Shown piece after piece: positions 40,477 to 49,803 of a stretch of DNA of 64,000 nt. The position numbers and the translations under genes are program-made. Position 1 is the first letter of the stretch; each line of letters opens with the position of its first letter. This DNA comes from Candidatus Nitrosotenuis cloacae (GTDB lineage Archaea > Thermoproteota > Nitrososphaeria > Nitrososphaerales > Nitrosopumilaceae): positions 1,080,582-1,144,581 of the forward strand of contig NZ_CP011097.1 of the NCBI RefSeq assembly GCF_000955905.1, written 5' to 3'. The notes below the pieces were generated by a model that did not search any database, was not told the origin of the DNA, and saw only the letters and a program-made list of their open reading frames with translations.

Positions 40477-41328
40477 ATGCAGGTAAAGGCTACGGTAAAT
40501 GGTGCAATCTCGCTGGTAAATGCAATTGCCACATGGAAGGGCGCAACGCTTGGCATATCATCTAAGGTTGAAGCAATTGTATCTGCAACCGAAGGCAAAG
40601 GTATACAATTACAATTGGACAATCAAAATATGAGTTCTCGCCTTGTCAGCAAGGTAGTCGAGTTTGCAGTACCAAAAAAAGAGCTGGAGAAAAACAAGAT
40701 CACAATATCATTGAGCTCAGAAATACCAACCGGCTATGGGTTGAAAAGCTCTAGCGCCATTTCTTCTGTAATATCTCTAGCATGTCACAAACTATTCAGG
40801 CCCGATTATACTGACAGCCAAGTTCTAAATGCAGGAATTGACGCATCGCTTGCCGCCAAAGTAAGCATGACTGGAGCATATGATGACGCATGTGCCTGTT
40901 ATTTTGGCGGAATCCAGGTTACCGACAACAAGGCGCGCAAAATCATAAAATCTGACAAAATCCCTGCAAATCTATCAGTTGTAGTGTTTGTACCAAAGTC
41001 AAGAAAAAGAGGAAACATCAAGCAGCTCAAGGTCTTGGATGTTATCTTTGAGAGGGCATGGAATTTTGCAAAAAATGGCGATTACTGGAACGCAATGACA
41101 CTAAACGGATATTCAACATCAGCTGTCTTGAACTCTGATCCAAAAATAATATCATCACTAATAGAAAACGGAGCCCTTGGTGCATCCGTGTCTGGCAATG
41201 GACCATCCATTGCAGCTGTTGTAAAAAAAGACAACACATCAAAAATAAAAAAGGTCTTCTCAGAGCATGAGGGAACAATAATGGAGTCAGAAATCAACAA
41301 CAAGCGAGCCGAAGTCCATGAACTGTAA
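40477..41328 (+). CDS. aroK: Shikimate kinase, archaeal GHMP type
   Basis: Phosphorylates shikimate. This is the GHMP-superfamily enzyme of archaea, unrelated to bacterial AroK: the ATP loop PTGYGLKSSSAISSVISLAC, the MTGAYDDACACYFGGI segment and the third GHMP motif GALGASVSGNGPSIAAV. It starts with the base after the aroE stop, and its end overlaps aroA by 11 bp. Confidence 0.93.
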   Translation: MQVKATVNGAISLVNAIATWKGATLGISSKVEAIVSATEGKGIQLQLDNQNMSSRLVSKVVEFAVPKKELEKNKITISLSSEIPTGYGLKSSSAISSVISLACHKLFRPDYTDSQVLNAGIDASLAAKVSMTGAYDDACACYFGGIQVTDNKARKIIKSDKIPANLSVVVFVPKSRKRGNIKQLKVLDVIFERAWNFAKNGDYWNAMTLNGYSTSAVLNSDPKIISSLIENGALGASVSGNGPSIAAVVKKDNTSKIKKVFSEHEGTIMESEINNKRAEVHEL

Positions 41329-42586
41329 TGTAGAACAATCAAGGCTCAGTGGTGTCATAACATGTCCCACCAACAAAAGCTACACTCACAGGGCAATATT
41401 TCTGGCATCCCTAGTAAATGGGAAAAGCCTTATCAAAAATGTATTACGATCACGTGACACAAACGCAACAATTGAAATCTGCAAAAGCCTTGGCGCAGAA
41501 ATTACAGAGGCAGGTAGCAACCTCAAGGTAAAGGGCATATCAAAGTTTGAAGGAGAGGAATTAACAGTGGATGCATCAAACTCTGGTACCACAATTCGAA
41601 TAGCTGCTGCCATTGCATCACTCCGAGATTCTAAAACCATACTTACTGGGGACGAGTCGCTGCGAAAAAGGCCCATGAAACCATTATTGGATGCACTGGA
41701 GGCACTTGGCGCAAAATGCTCATCAAATGACGGAAAACCCCCGCTGGAGATCACAGGCAAGATCAAGGGAGGCGAGATATCAATTGCAGGAAATGTCTCT
41801 AGCCAATTTATATCAGCATTATTCATCGCATCCCCGCTAACCGAGCAGGGAGCCACAATCAACATCTCATCAGAACTAGTATCAAAGCCATATCTTGATG
41901 CTACCATATCTACGATGAAAAAGTTCGGAGTAGACGTGATTGTAATGGAGCAGTACAAAAAATACAAAATAGAGCCGCAGGAATACAAGCACACAACAAT
42001 TACCATACCGTCAGACTTTTCCAGTGTCGCACTGTTGTTGTCTGCTGCAGTCTTGGTTGGGGAAGAACTCACAGTTAAGATTTCAATTGGTGATTTGGCT
42101 CAGGGCGATGAGGCAATAATTGACATTTTGGGAAAACTCGGAGTAGACGTATCACTAAACAACAATGCAATCACCGTTACCACGCCAGAAAAGTTGCTTG
42201 GTGGAAAATTCGATCTGTCCAATACGCCGGATTTGTTGCCGCCACTTGCCATCTTATCACTAAAGTGTGGATTCCCTCTGGAATTATACAACGTAAAGCA
42301 CGCAAGATTCAAGGAAACCGACAGGATTGCAATTCTGGTTAGAGAACTAAAAAAACTCGGCCTAGACATTGCCGAAAAGGAAGATGGTATGATCCTAAAT
42401 CCACCAACCATACTGAAAGGTGCAGACCTAAACTCGGAAGACGACCACAGACTGTTCATGGCGTTTTGCATTGCTGGAATGTATGTTGGTGGCTGCACCA
42501 TATCAGACCCAGAGTCAGTTGATGTTTCGTATCCAAGCTTTGTTGATGACATGAATCATGTCGGCGCAAAGATAACAACGAAATAG
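41318..42586 (+). CDS. aroA: 3-phosphoshikimate 1-carboxyvinyltransferase (EPSP synthase)
   Basis: Adds the enolpyruvyl group from PEP. Conserved blocks: CPTNKSYTHRAIFLASL, DASNSGTTIRIAAAIASL, GDESLRKRPMKPLLDAL, SSQFISALFIASPL, SDFSSVALLLSAA, PDLLPPLAILSL, ARFKETDRI and DDHRLFMAFCIAG. 422 residues. The Lys-Ser-Tyr (NKSYTHR) and Gly residues of the glyphosate/PEP region are present. ATG 41318 lies 11 bp inside aroK. Confidence 0.95.
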   Translation: MNCNVEQSRLSGVITCPTNKSYTHRAIFLASLVNGKSLIKNVLRSRDTNATIEICKSLGAEITEAGSNLKVKGISKFEGEELTVDASNSGTTIRIAAAIASLRDSKTILTGDESLRKRPMKPLLDALEALGAKCSSNDGKPPLEITGKIKGGEISIAGNVSSQFISALFIASPLTEQGATINISSELVSKPYLDATISTMKKFGVDVIVMEQYKKYKIEPQEYKHTTITIPSDFSSVALLLSAAVLVGEELTVKISIGDLAQGDEAIIDILGKLGVDVSLNNNAITVTTPEKLLGGKFDLSNTPDLLPPLAILSLKCGFPLELYNVKHARFKETDRIAILVRELKKLGLDIAEKEDGMILNPPTILKGADLNSEDDHRLFMAFCIAGMYVGGCTISDPESVDVSYPSFVDDMNHVGAKITTK

Positions 42587-42595
42587 GTTATATGC
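42587..42595 (+). promoter_or_regulatory. Possible internal promoter before aroC
   Basis: GTTATATGC lies 25-33 nt before ATG 42620, right behind the aroA stop in the only gap of the aro run longer than 5 bp. It may give the second half of the operon (aroC to the Nudix gene) its own transcript. Confidence 0.4.
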
Positions 42596-42619
42596 ATCGC
42601 ATGCCGATTTTTACATAAG

Positions 42620-43714
42620 ATGCCTGGAAGCTCGATTGGTCAAAGGCTAGTGTTGACTAGTTTTGGTGAAAGTCACGGACGATGCATCGGAGCAGTATTG
42701 GATGGATGTCCGGCAGGCCTGGAACTGGAAGAAAAAGACGTACAGAAAATGCTAGACCAACGCAAACCAGGACAATCACTAGTATCGACGCAGAGAAAGG
42801 AAGGTGATGTTGTAGAAATTTTATCGGGTGTTTTTCGTGGCCATACCACTGGTGCACCAATTGCAATGATAATTTGGAACAAGGACCAGCATTCCAGAGA
42901 TTATGAAAACCTAGTAACAAAGATGAGGCCTGGTCACTCGGACTATCCTGCCTTGGTAAAATACAATCAATACAATGACTATAGGGGCGGCGGGCGATTT
43001 TCAGGAAGACTCACTGCCACACATGTGATGGGTGGCGCAATTGCAAGAAAGCTGCTCAAGCAAACTCTAGGAGTAGAGACAAACTCGTACACCATAAAGA
43101 TAGGAAAAATATCAATGAATGAAAAATTTGATCAGAAAATGAAAAGCAAGATCTACCAAAACGAAGTGAGGTGCCCAAACCAAAAGACCGCAGAGAAAAT
43201 GAGAGCGTCAATACTTGCTGCAAGAAAGAACGGCGACTCGTTGGGTGGCGTGATAGAATCAATCACTACGGGCGTTCCAGTAGGACTGGGTGAGCCAATA
43301 TTCAGTTCTTTGGAATCAGACATTGCAAAGGCAATCTATTCCATACCATCTGTCAAGGGAGTCGAGTTTGGGTCAGGCTTTGCAGGATCAGAATTGTTTG
43401 GCTCACAAAACAACGACCCATACGTTACAAAGAATGGCAAGGTCAGCACCAAGACAAACAATTCAGGCGGCATATTGGGCGGACTATCAAATGGCATGCC
43501 AATTACAATGAAAGTAGCATTCAAGCCGGCATCATCTATAGCAAAAAAACAATCAACCATAGACATCAAGACAAAAAAGGCGGCCATACTACAGGTGCAG
43601 GGACGACATGACCCGTGCGTGGTTCCAAGAGCACCACCAGTGGTGGATTCACTGGTATCTTTGGTTTTGGCAGATCATGCACTGATTGGCGGATTCATAA
43701 AGCCAGTCCTATAA
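42620..43714 (+). CDS. aroC: Chorismate synthase
   Basis: FMN-dependent conversion of EPSP to chorismate. Family signatures are FGESHGRCIGAVLDGCPAG, RPGHSDYPALVKYNQYNDYRGGGRFSGRLTA (two neighbouring motifs), GDSLGGVIES and the C-terminal RHDPCVVPRAPPVVDSLVSLVLADH. 364 residues, the monofunctional type without a fused flavin reductase. Confidence 0.96.
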   Translation: MPGSSIGQRLVLTSFGESHGRCIGAVLDGCPAGLELEEKDVQKMLDQRKPGQSLVSTQRKEGDVVEILSGVFRGHTTGAPIAMIIWNKDQHSRDYENLVTKMRPGHSDYPALVKYNQYNDYRGGGRFSGRLTATHVMGGAIARKLLKQTLGVETNSYTIKIGKISMNEKFDQKMKSKIYQNEVRCPNQKTAEKMRASILAARKNGDSLGGVIESITTGVPVGLGEPIFSSLESDIAKAIYSIPSVKGVEFGSGFAGSELFGSQNNDPYVTKNGKVSTKTNNSGGILGGLSNGMPITMKVAFKPASSIAKKQSTIDIKTKKAAILQVQGRHDPCVVPRAPPVVDSLVSLVLADHALIGGFIKPVL

Positions 43715-43717
43715 GAA

Positions 43718-45085
43718 ATGTCAGACATAGACTCGCTCCGAAACAAAATTGATGACATTACCATACAAATGGTAAAGCTTCTCAAGGAGCGAACCAATAT
43801 AGCAAAGCAAATCGGCGAGCTCAAAAAAAACAGTGGCCTATCCATCAATGATGAAAAAAGAGAAGAGCAATTACGCACTGAAGTATCCGAATTATGCAAA
43901 CAAATTGGCCTGGATGAGTCCATTGGAAAAAAATTCCTAAATTTCCTGCTAAACGAGTCCATCAAGGTCCAATCAGAGGGAAAACAAACGCACCTTACCA
44001 TATTTCTCAAGGCAAAGAACCTGGAGCAGCAGGGCAAAAGAATAATCCACATGGAGGTGGGCGAGCCGGACTTTATGCCGCCAAAGATAGTCCAATCTGC
44101 TTTGGGCGAATCATACGATAAGGGATTTGTCAGATATGGCCCAGCACTTGGGATGCCATCACTCCGAGAGGCGCTGGCAAAATATTCCACTAAAAAATTT
44201 GGTGCCGAAGTAAAGCAAGAAAACATTCTGGTCTCACCAGGCGGAAGGTTTTCAGTATTTCTGGCAATCTCGACTTTGCTGAACCCAGGCGATGAAATCA
44301 TAGTAATCGAGCCCGCATGGCCTGCATATCGAGACTGCGCAACAAATGCTGGAGTCAAGGTTCGAACTATCTCCACCACACTTGAAAACCACTGGAACCC
44401 ATTCATTCCAGAAATAAAACAAACGATAAACTCTAACACAAAGATGATTGTTCTGAATTACCCAAACAACCCAACAGGCAAGATACTAGAGCCAAAAATC
44501 CAGGACCAGGTAATGGATTTGGCAAAGCAGTACGACCTGTATGTGTTAAGTGATGAGATCTATTCCGAATATGCATTTTCCATGTGGAAGTCAGTTCTTA
44601 CAAACAATTACAAAAAATCAATTACAATACAATCATTTTCAAAATCGCATGCAATGACTGGACTGAGAATCGGCTACACCATAGCAGACAAATCCATCAT
44701 AGAAAAAATGGTAAGACTCCAAGCACTGTGTATCACAAATGTCGCAGAGCCAATCCAGTATGCTGCGCTAAAGGCACTGGATGCAGACATTACACAAAAC
44801 CCAAAGACAGTGAAATCAAAGATTGATGTTCTGGTGGAATCGGCAAAAAAGATAGGTCTTGACTTCATACCACCGGATGGTGCAATGTACCTTTTTGCCA
44901 GGATAAACAAGCCGGGATTTGATGGACTAGAGTTTGCCAATAGGCTCTTGGATCATGGGGTTGGAATCGCCCCGGGAGACGGTTTTGGCAATTACAAGTC
45001 ATTTATTCGGATCTCTGCCTGCCAGGACCAAGATACGCTCCAGAAAGGAATGATGATATTAGATGAGGTTCTGAAGGGCTCGTAG
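43718..45085 (+). CDS. Chorismate mutase-aminotransferase fusion
   Basis: Residues 1-85 are an AroQ-type chorismate mutase (IDSLRNKIDDITIQMVKLLKERTNIAKQIGELK), which turns chorismate into prephenate. Residues 95-455 are a class I PLP aminotransferase: EVGEPDFMPP, YPNNPTGKI, SDEIYSEYAF, and the PLP Lys in SFSKSHAMTGLRIGY. The second half probably transaminates prephenate or the arylpyruvates. The fusion puts consecutive steps on one chain. It lies 3 bp after aroC and is followed directly by tyrA. Confidence 0.92.
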   Translation: MSDIDSLRNKIDDITIQMVKLLKERTNIAKQIGELKKNSGLSINDEKREEQLRTEVSELCKQIGLDESIGKKFLNFLLNESIKVQSEGKQTHLTIFLKAKNLEQQGKRIIHMEVGEPDFMPPKIVQSALGESYDKGFVRYGPALGMPSLREALAKYSTKKFGAEVKQENILVSPGGRFSVFLAISTLLNPGDEIIVIEPAWPAYRDCATNAGVKVRTISTTLENHWNPFIPEIKQTINSNTKMIVLNYPNNPTGKILEPKIQDQVMDLAKQYDLYVLSDEIYSEYAFSMWKSVLTNNYKKSITIQSFSKSHAMTGLRIGYTIADKSIIEKMVRLQALCITNVAEPIQYAALKALDADITQNPKTVKSKIDVLVESAKKIGLDFIPPDGAMYLFARINKPGFDGLEFANRLLDHGVGIAPGDGFGNYKSFIRISACQDQDTLQKGMMILDEVLKGS

Positions 45086-45940
45086 ATGAAAAAAAGCATC
45101 ACTATTTTGGGCGCAGGTGGCAAGATGGGCCAATGGTTTGCCAAGTATTTTACTTCAATTGACTATGATGTGGTGGGATTTGACTCGGAATCTCCAATTA
45201 CTGACAAGGCAGTAAAAAAGGCACAATCGCTAGTTGGCGCAGTCCTCAATGCCGATATTGTATTATTGTGTACGCCAACAAGACGCACACCGGAAATAAT
45301 CAGACTGATTGCAAAAGAGATGAAGCGCGGATCATTTCTAATAGAGATATCATCACAAAAAGCAAAGACTGCCGCATCGCTATTGAAAATTCCAGCAAAG
45401 ATAAACCCGGTTTGCATTCACCCAATGTTTGGCCCAGGTGCAAAAAAGATCAAGGGTCAAAACATAATATCAATTCCAATCAAGGATGCAAAAAAAGAGC
45501 TGGCGCTAGTAAAATCATTATTTGAGGGCGCAAACTTTGTAACAATTGATGCAATAGAGCATGACAAAAAAATCGCAATCATACTTGGTCTGACACATTT
45601 GGTGAATCTGGCATTTGCAAACATTCTATCAAAGGATGACAAGATATCACTCACTGAGCGCATGTCTGGAACAACATTCAAGATTCAAAAAATATTATCA
45701 GAGAGCATCATGACAGAATCAACTGATCTTATTGAGACCATAATATCCAACCCAGAGATTCGACGAGCGGCAGAAGAGTTCTGGAAAGACATTGGAAGAC
45801 TACTCACCGCAATCCAGGAAGGAAAATCAGAGGACATTACCAATTACATCAGAACAGTACAGGAGAATCTGAGCAAGAACACCAATCTGGAAGACTCGTA
45901 CAAGAAACTAAATACAATGATAAACGCAATCGAAAAGTAA
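45086..45940 (+). CDS. tyrA: Prephenate (or arogenate) dehydrogenase
   Basis: NAD(P)-dependent oxidation towards tyrosine. The start has the dinucleotide-binding loop ITILGAGGKMGQWFAKYF; then DIVLLCTPTRRTPEIIR, FLIEISSQKAKTA, CIHPMFGPGAK (the catalytic-His region) and GLTHLVNLAFANIL. If the preceding fusion protein transaminates prephenate, the true substrate would be arogenate; sequence alone does not decide. The C-terminus is the helical dimerisation domain. No ACT domain, so no feedback site is visible. Confidence 0.9.
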   Translation: MKKSITILGAGGKMGQWFAKYFTSIDYDVVGFDSESPITDKAVKKAQSLVGAVLNADIVLLCTPTRRTPEIIRLIAKEMKRGSFLIEISSQKAKTAASLLKIPAKINPVCIHPMFGPGAKKIKGQNIISIPIKDAKKELALVKSLFEGANFVTIDAIEHDKKIAIILGLTHLVNLAFANILSKDDKISLTERMSGTTFKIQKILSESIMTESTDLIETIISNPEIRRAAEEFWKDIGRLLTAIQEGKSEDITNYIRTVQENLSKNTNLEDSYKKLNTMINAIEK

Positions 45941-46344
45941 TGCGTTCAACCAAAATAGTAACGTCCTTTGTGACAAGCCAAGAAAAACTACTCATCCTAA
46001 AGCGCAGTGACAAAGTAAAGAGTATGAGGGGACTTTGGGGCGCAGTCAGCGGAATAATAGAAGGGAATGAGGACCCACTGCATCGAGCAAAAATCGAAAT
46101 CTATGAAGAAATTGGCGCAAAACCAGAATCCATACAACTAATCAAAGCAGGGGCGGACATGACGGTGTCATCGCCTCAATATCCGGACCACCAGTGGCAT
46201 ATTTTCCCGTTTTTGTTCAAAATGGAGACCACCAAAATATCACTGAACTGGGAGAACAGCTCCTACAAGTGGATTAGTCGTGACGAGATAAATCAATACC
46301 AGACGGTTCCAAATCTGGACGAAGTACTACTCAATTTGTTGTAG
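45940..46344 (+). CDS. Nudix hydrolase
   Basis: A 134-residue Nudix protein. The box runs from GAVSGIIEGNEDPLHRA to KIEIYEEIGA; the Arg of the classical REUxEE is Lys here, while the metal-binding Glu residues are kept. Substrate unknown (dNTP, ADP-sugar, isopentenyl-PP and others are all hydrolysed by this family). The ATG overlaps the tyrA stop by one base (TAATG), so it belongs to the aromatic operon, a place with no obvious need for it. Its end overlaps thiC by 18 bp. Confidence 0.88.
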   Translation: MRSTKIVTSFVTSQEKLLILKRSDKVKSMRGLWGAVSGIIEGNEDPLHRAKIEIYEEIGAKPESIQLIKAGADMTVSSPQYPDHQWHIFPFLFKMETTKISLNWENSSYKWISRDEINQYQTVPNLDEVLLNLL

Positions 46345-47655
46345 GTTTTCGTTTTCTTTGGTATACTTTCTTTGTTGTGGCAGCATCAGGTACACACATG
46401 CCCCACCGCACATCGTACAGGGTACGTTATTTCCAGTGTGCTGACCGGTTCTATTGTGGATGCGGGCTGCCTCCTCTGGGTCTATAGACAGCGAGATCTG
46501 TTTTTCCCAGTCCAAGGTTCGCCTTGCTTCTGTCATCTTTGTGTCCCAAATGATTGCCTTCTCCCTTAGCTTTACAAGATCACCTGCATGTGCTGCAATG
46601 CGGTATGCAATCAGTCCCTGTCGGACCTCTTGTGCATTTGGCAACGCCAAGTGTTCTGCCGGGGTAAGATAGCACAACAAATCAACGCCTTCGCTTGCAG
46701 CAATTGCAGCACCAATTGCACTGGAAATGTGATCATATCCTGATGCAATATCAGTGACTAGCGGTCCCAGAACATAATACGGTACATCGCCAATTAGCGA
46801 CTTTGCCAGCCTTACATTTGCAGCCACCTCATTTAGTGGAACATGGCCTGGACCCTCCACCATCACCTGTATGTCTTGCTCATGTGCTTGCTTTGTCAGT
46901 CTGGAGATGTTGATCATCTCTTGTACCTGTAATTCATCGTGCGAGTCCAAAATAGAGCCAGGTCGTAGTGCATCGCCAAGACTAAATGTTACATCGTATT
47001 TTTTTGCAACTTCAATCAGATAATCATAATGAGTAATGTAGGGATTTTCCTTGTCATACTTTAGCATCCAGGCAGCAGTTATGGTTCCGCCTTTGCTTAC
47101 CACACCGCCATATCTCTGGACCTTGAGGATTCGCTTGGCGATCTCTTTTGATATGCCAGAGTGGATGGTAGTGTAATCAACGCCGTCTTTGGCATTGTTC
47201 TCAAATGCGTTTAGAAAATCATCTTCTGTAATATCCAGTGGGTTTTTGTGCTTTTCAACCCCATGGTTGTATGCCTCATAGATTGGAACCGTACCAAATG
47301 TGATCGGTGCTGCCTCTAGTAGTGCGCGTCGAATAGAGCCGACATCGCCACCATCGGATAGATCCATTATTGTATCGGCGTGATGTTTTACTGCGACTTT
47401 GGCCTTTTCTATTTCCTCATTTAGGTCTACTTTGAGCGTAGAGGTTCCAATGTTGACATTTACCTTGGTCTTGAGGCCCTTTCCAATTCCCACACGGTGT
47501 ACCTTTTGTGGTCTGACATTGTTTGCAGGAATGATAATCGAGCCAGTTGCCATTTTCGATTTGAGCCACTCTACGCTGACGCCCTCATCTTTTGCTACTT
47601 GTTTCATCTCATCTGTGATTATTCCGCGTCTCGCTGCGCCAAGCTGAGTTCCCAT
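46327..47655 (-). CDS. thiC: Phosphomethylpyrimidine synthase ThiC
   Basis: Radical SAM enzyme that rearranges AIR into HMP-P, the pyrimidine of thiamine; AIR comes from PurM (13117-14124). Conserved parts: ARRGIITDEMKQVAKDEGV, TIMDLSDGGD, YTTIHSGI, SRGG-equivalent VVSKGGTITAAWML, EGPGHVPLNEV, YVLGPLVTDIASGYDHI and LCYLTPAEHLALP. The cluster motif is C-TM-C-GGA-C, i.e. Cx2Cx3C, against Cx2Cx4C in the E. coli enzyme. The ATG lies about 25-30 nt behind a TATA-like TTTAAATCT on the minus strand. Confidence 0.95.
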   Translation of the reverse strand: MGTQLGAARRGIITDEMKQVAKDEGVSVEWLKSKMATGSIIIPANNVRPQKVHRVGIGKGLKTKVNVNIGTSTLKVDLNEEIEKAKVAVKHHADTIMDLSDGGDVGSIRRALLEAAPITFGTVPIYEAYNHGVEKHKNPLDITEDDFLNAFENNAKDGVDYTTIHSGISKEIAKRILKVQRYGGVVSKGGTITAAWMLKYDKENPYITHYDYLIEVAKKYDVTFSLGDALRPGSILDSHDELQVQEMINISRLTKQAHEQDIQVMVEGPGHVPLNEVAANVRLAKSLIGDVPYYVLGPLVTDIASGYDHISSAIGAAIAASEGVDLLCYLTPAEHLALPNAQEVRQGLIAYRIAAHAGDLVKLREKAIIWDTKMTEARRTLDWEKQISLSIDPEEAARIHNRTGQHTGNNVPCTMCGGACVYLMLPQQRKYTKENENLQQIE

Positions 47656-47747
47656 AATACCAGTAGGTGACCTCTAGATTTAAACAATAGGCGAAGGATC
47701 ACCGGCAATTCACAAATACTATAACCCGACAACGATTACAAATTTTC
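47656..47747. promoter_or_regulatory. Divergent promoter region of thiC and thiDN
   Basis: A 92-bp gap with a TATA-like box for each side: TTTAAA (about 47680-47687) for thiC and AAATACTATAAC (about 47712-47723) for thiDN, both at leaderless spacing. No TPP riboswitch consensus is visible. A GGTGA (about 47668-47672) and TCACC (about 47698-47702) pair could be part of an operator. Confidence 0.45.
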
Positions 47748-49043
47748 ATGAACATTTTGGCAATCGGTGGATCGGATCCTTCCTCTGGCGCCGGCATACA
47801 ATCAGACATAAAAGCATCACAAATACTGGGTGCAAATTGTTTTAGTGTCATAACTGCAATCACTGCACAAAATTCAAAAGAATTCAGTCTGGCAGAATCT
47901 GTATCAGCCAAGTCAGTTGAGTCCCAGATTGATGCAGTATTGTCTGATTTTGAAGTTGATGTGATAGTAATTGGGATGGTGTACGATGACATTACAATAA
48001 AAAAAATTCATGACAAACTAGAGAACAAAAAAATTCCGATCATATTGGATCCAGTGATAAAATCTACCACCGGCGGGACATTACTCAAAAAAGATGCAAT
48101 CACATTACTCAAAAAATTTCTAATTCCTATTTCCAATATCATAACTCCAAATGTTGCGGAAGCCGAAGCGCTTTCAGGCATAAAAATCAGAAAATATGAC
48201 GATCTGGTTAGAGCATCAGAGACAATCTCCAAAATGGGCGCAAAAGGCGTAATCATAACAGGACATTCATTTTACAAAAACAAAGTCAGCGATTTCATAT
48301 ATCATGATAAGAAGCACCAATCGATCTCTGGTAGAAAGATTCCAGGCCAAACACATGGCAGTGGTTGCAATTTTGCTACAGCCCTGGCATATTCCATTGC
48401 GCAAAAATCAAATATTTTCGATGCGGCAAGATTTGCAAAACAATTCACGTATCAAACTATAACATCTGCAAAAAAACTAGGAGGGAGGGTAAAGATAACC
48501 AATTCCAAGCCAGACCCAATTAGAATAGAGCTTAGCTTGGCAATCAATCAATTCCAAGAAATCAAGGGAGTCAGTGAATTGATTCCCGAATGCCAGACAA
48601 ACTTTGTCTTTGCAAAGCCAAAAGCAAAATCAACCAAAGACATACTTGGTGTTGCTGGAAGAATTGTTAGGACTACCAACACGGTCACAATGGCAGGCAC
48701 TCTAGAATATGGCGGCTCCAAACACGTGGCAACTGCTGTACTAACAATGCGGAAAAAATTCCCGCAGATACGATCGGCACTAAACCTAAGATATGATCAA
48801 AATATAGTAAAAAAATTCGCAAAGCATTGTAAGATATCCAGTTATGACAGAGTCAAGGAACCAAAATCAAGCAAATCAAAAGAAAACTCGTCCATTTCGT
48901 GGGGTATTAATTTTGCAATAAAAAATTCATCCGCACCACCAGACATCATATACCATAAGGGAGACTGGGGCAAGGAGGCAATGATCATAGTATTTGGGAA
49001 TAATCCAGGACAGGTGCTGGACAAGATTTCAAAAATTATCTAA
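47748..49043 (+). CDS. Bifunctional HMP-P kinase / thiamine-phosphate synthase (ThiD-ThiN)
   Basis: Residues 1-255 are ThiD (ILAIGGSDPSSGAGIQSDIKA, ILDPVIKSTTGGTLL, PNVAEAEALSGI, the anion hole GQTHGSGCNFATALAYS), which phosphorylates HMP-P. Residues 270-431 are ThiN (ELIPECQTNFVFAKP, DILGVAGRIVRT, EYGGSKHVATAVL, DIIYHKGDWGKEAMIIVFG), the archaeal thiamine-phosphate synthase that replaces ThiE. Divergent from thiC; together they cover the pyrimidine branch and the coupling step. Leaderless ATG 47748. Confidence 0.94.
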   Translation: MNILAIGGSDPSSGAGIQSDIKASQILGANCFSVITAITAQNSKEFSLAESVSAKSVESQIDAVLSDFEVDVIVIGMVYDDITIKKIHDKLENKKIPIILDPVIKSTTGGTLLKKDAITLLKKFLIPISNIITPNVAEAEALSGIKIRKYDDLVRASETISKMGAKGVIITGHSFYKNKVSDFIYHDKKHQSISGRKIPGQTHGSGCNFATALAYSIAQKSNIFDAARFAKQFTYQTITSAKKLGGRVKITNSKPDPIRIELSLAINQFQEIKGVSELIPECQTNFVFAKPKAKSTKDILGVAGRIVRTTNTVTMAGTLEYGGSKHVATAVLTMRKKFPQIRSALNLRYDQNIVKKFAKHCKISSYDRVKEPKSSKSKENSSISWGINFAIKNSSAPPDIIYHKGDWGKEAMIIVFGNNPGQVLDKISKII

Positions 49044-49049
49044 CTAGTG

Positions 49050-49061
49050 CAAAGATCTTTG
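49050..49061. promoter_or_regulatory. 12-bp perfect palindrome before the nucleotidyltransferase gene
   Basis: CAAAGATCTTTG, 20 bp behind the thiDN stop and just upstream of the TATA-like GCATAAATAC (49070-49079) of the next gene. It could be an operator next to the B-recognition element; one copy only, so weak evidence. Confidence 0.25.
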
Positions 49062-49101
49062 TGTAACTGAGCATAAATACTTGGGATTTTGATGTAGTTT
49101 T

Positions 49102-49803
49102 GTGAAAGCAGTAATTCTAGCAGGCGGACTAGGAACCAGACTACAACCATACACTACATTTCTTCCAAAGCCGATGCTACCACTCGGAGAAAAGCCACTG
49201 CTTGAGCACCTAATAGAGTGGCTTAGACGCAACAAGGTAGATGAAATTGTTCTGTGTGTTAGTTATCTAAGAAAGACAATCGAGGATTACTTTGAGGATG
49301 GTGCAAGGTTTGGAGTCAAAATAGAATATGCAATAGCTGACAGGCCGCTTGCAACTGCCGGCCAGCTAAAGACTGCAGAACCGCTGGTCAATGACACATT
49401 TGTTTGTGTGTATGGGGATTCTGTGTTTAATTTTGATCTCAAAAAAATGATTGCCCAACACAAGACAAAAAAATCATTTATCACAATGAGCCTTCACCAG
49501 TACAAGACCAACCTCAAGTACGGTGTGATTGAAACCAACAAGTCAGGCAAGGTCACCGCATGGAATGAAAAGCCAGAGATCAAGGCAAACATCAACATCG
49601 GGTGCTATGTCATGGAGTCAGGAATTTTCTCATACATTCCGCAAAACAAGCCATACGGAATGGATGATGTTATCAAAAAGGCGCTCTCAAAGAAAAAGGA
49701 TGTTGGTAGTTTTATCATCAAAAATGGATTTATCGATATTGGAGACAAGGCATCCTACAAAAAGGCATACCAAGAATTCAGAGAAAAACTCGGCAAGATT
49801 TAA
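49102..49803 (+). CDS. Sugar-1-phosphate nucleotidylyltransferase
   Basis: A 233-residue GT-A-type NTP transferase: AVILAGGLGTRLQPYTTFLPKPMLPLGEKPLLEHLIEWL is the nucleotide-binding signature, VCVYGDSVF the metal-binding site, and WNEKPEIKANINIGCYVME the sugar site. It lacks the C-terminal left-handed beta helix of GlmU/RmlA-type enzymes. The ATGT overlap with the GNA1-like gene suggests it works on GlcNAc-1-P to give UDP-GlcNAc, but GDP-mannose or dTDP-glucose formation cannot be excluded. GTG 49102 is leaderless behind GCATAAATAC. Confidence 0.88.
   Translation: MKAVILAGGLGTRLQPYTTFLPKPMLPLGEKPLLEHLIEWLRRNKVDEIVLCVSYLRKTIEDYFEDGARFGVKIEYAIADRPLATAGQLKTAEPLVNDTFVCVYGDSVFNFDLKKMIAQHKTKKSFITMSLHQYKTNLKYGVIETNKSGKVTAWNEKPEIKANINIGCYVMESGIFSYIPQNKPYGMDDVIKKALSKKKDVGSFIIKNGFIDIGDKASYKKAYQEFREKLGKI

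Noticed and set aside
41386-42072. 228-codon frame on the minus strand
   Set aside because: Antisense shadow of aroA, whose motifs are complete.
47656-47747. TPP riboswitch in front of thiC or thiDN
   Set aside because: The gap is only 92 bp, both genes look leaderless, and the conserved TPP riboswitch cores are not visible.
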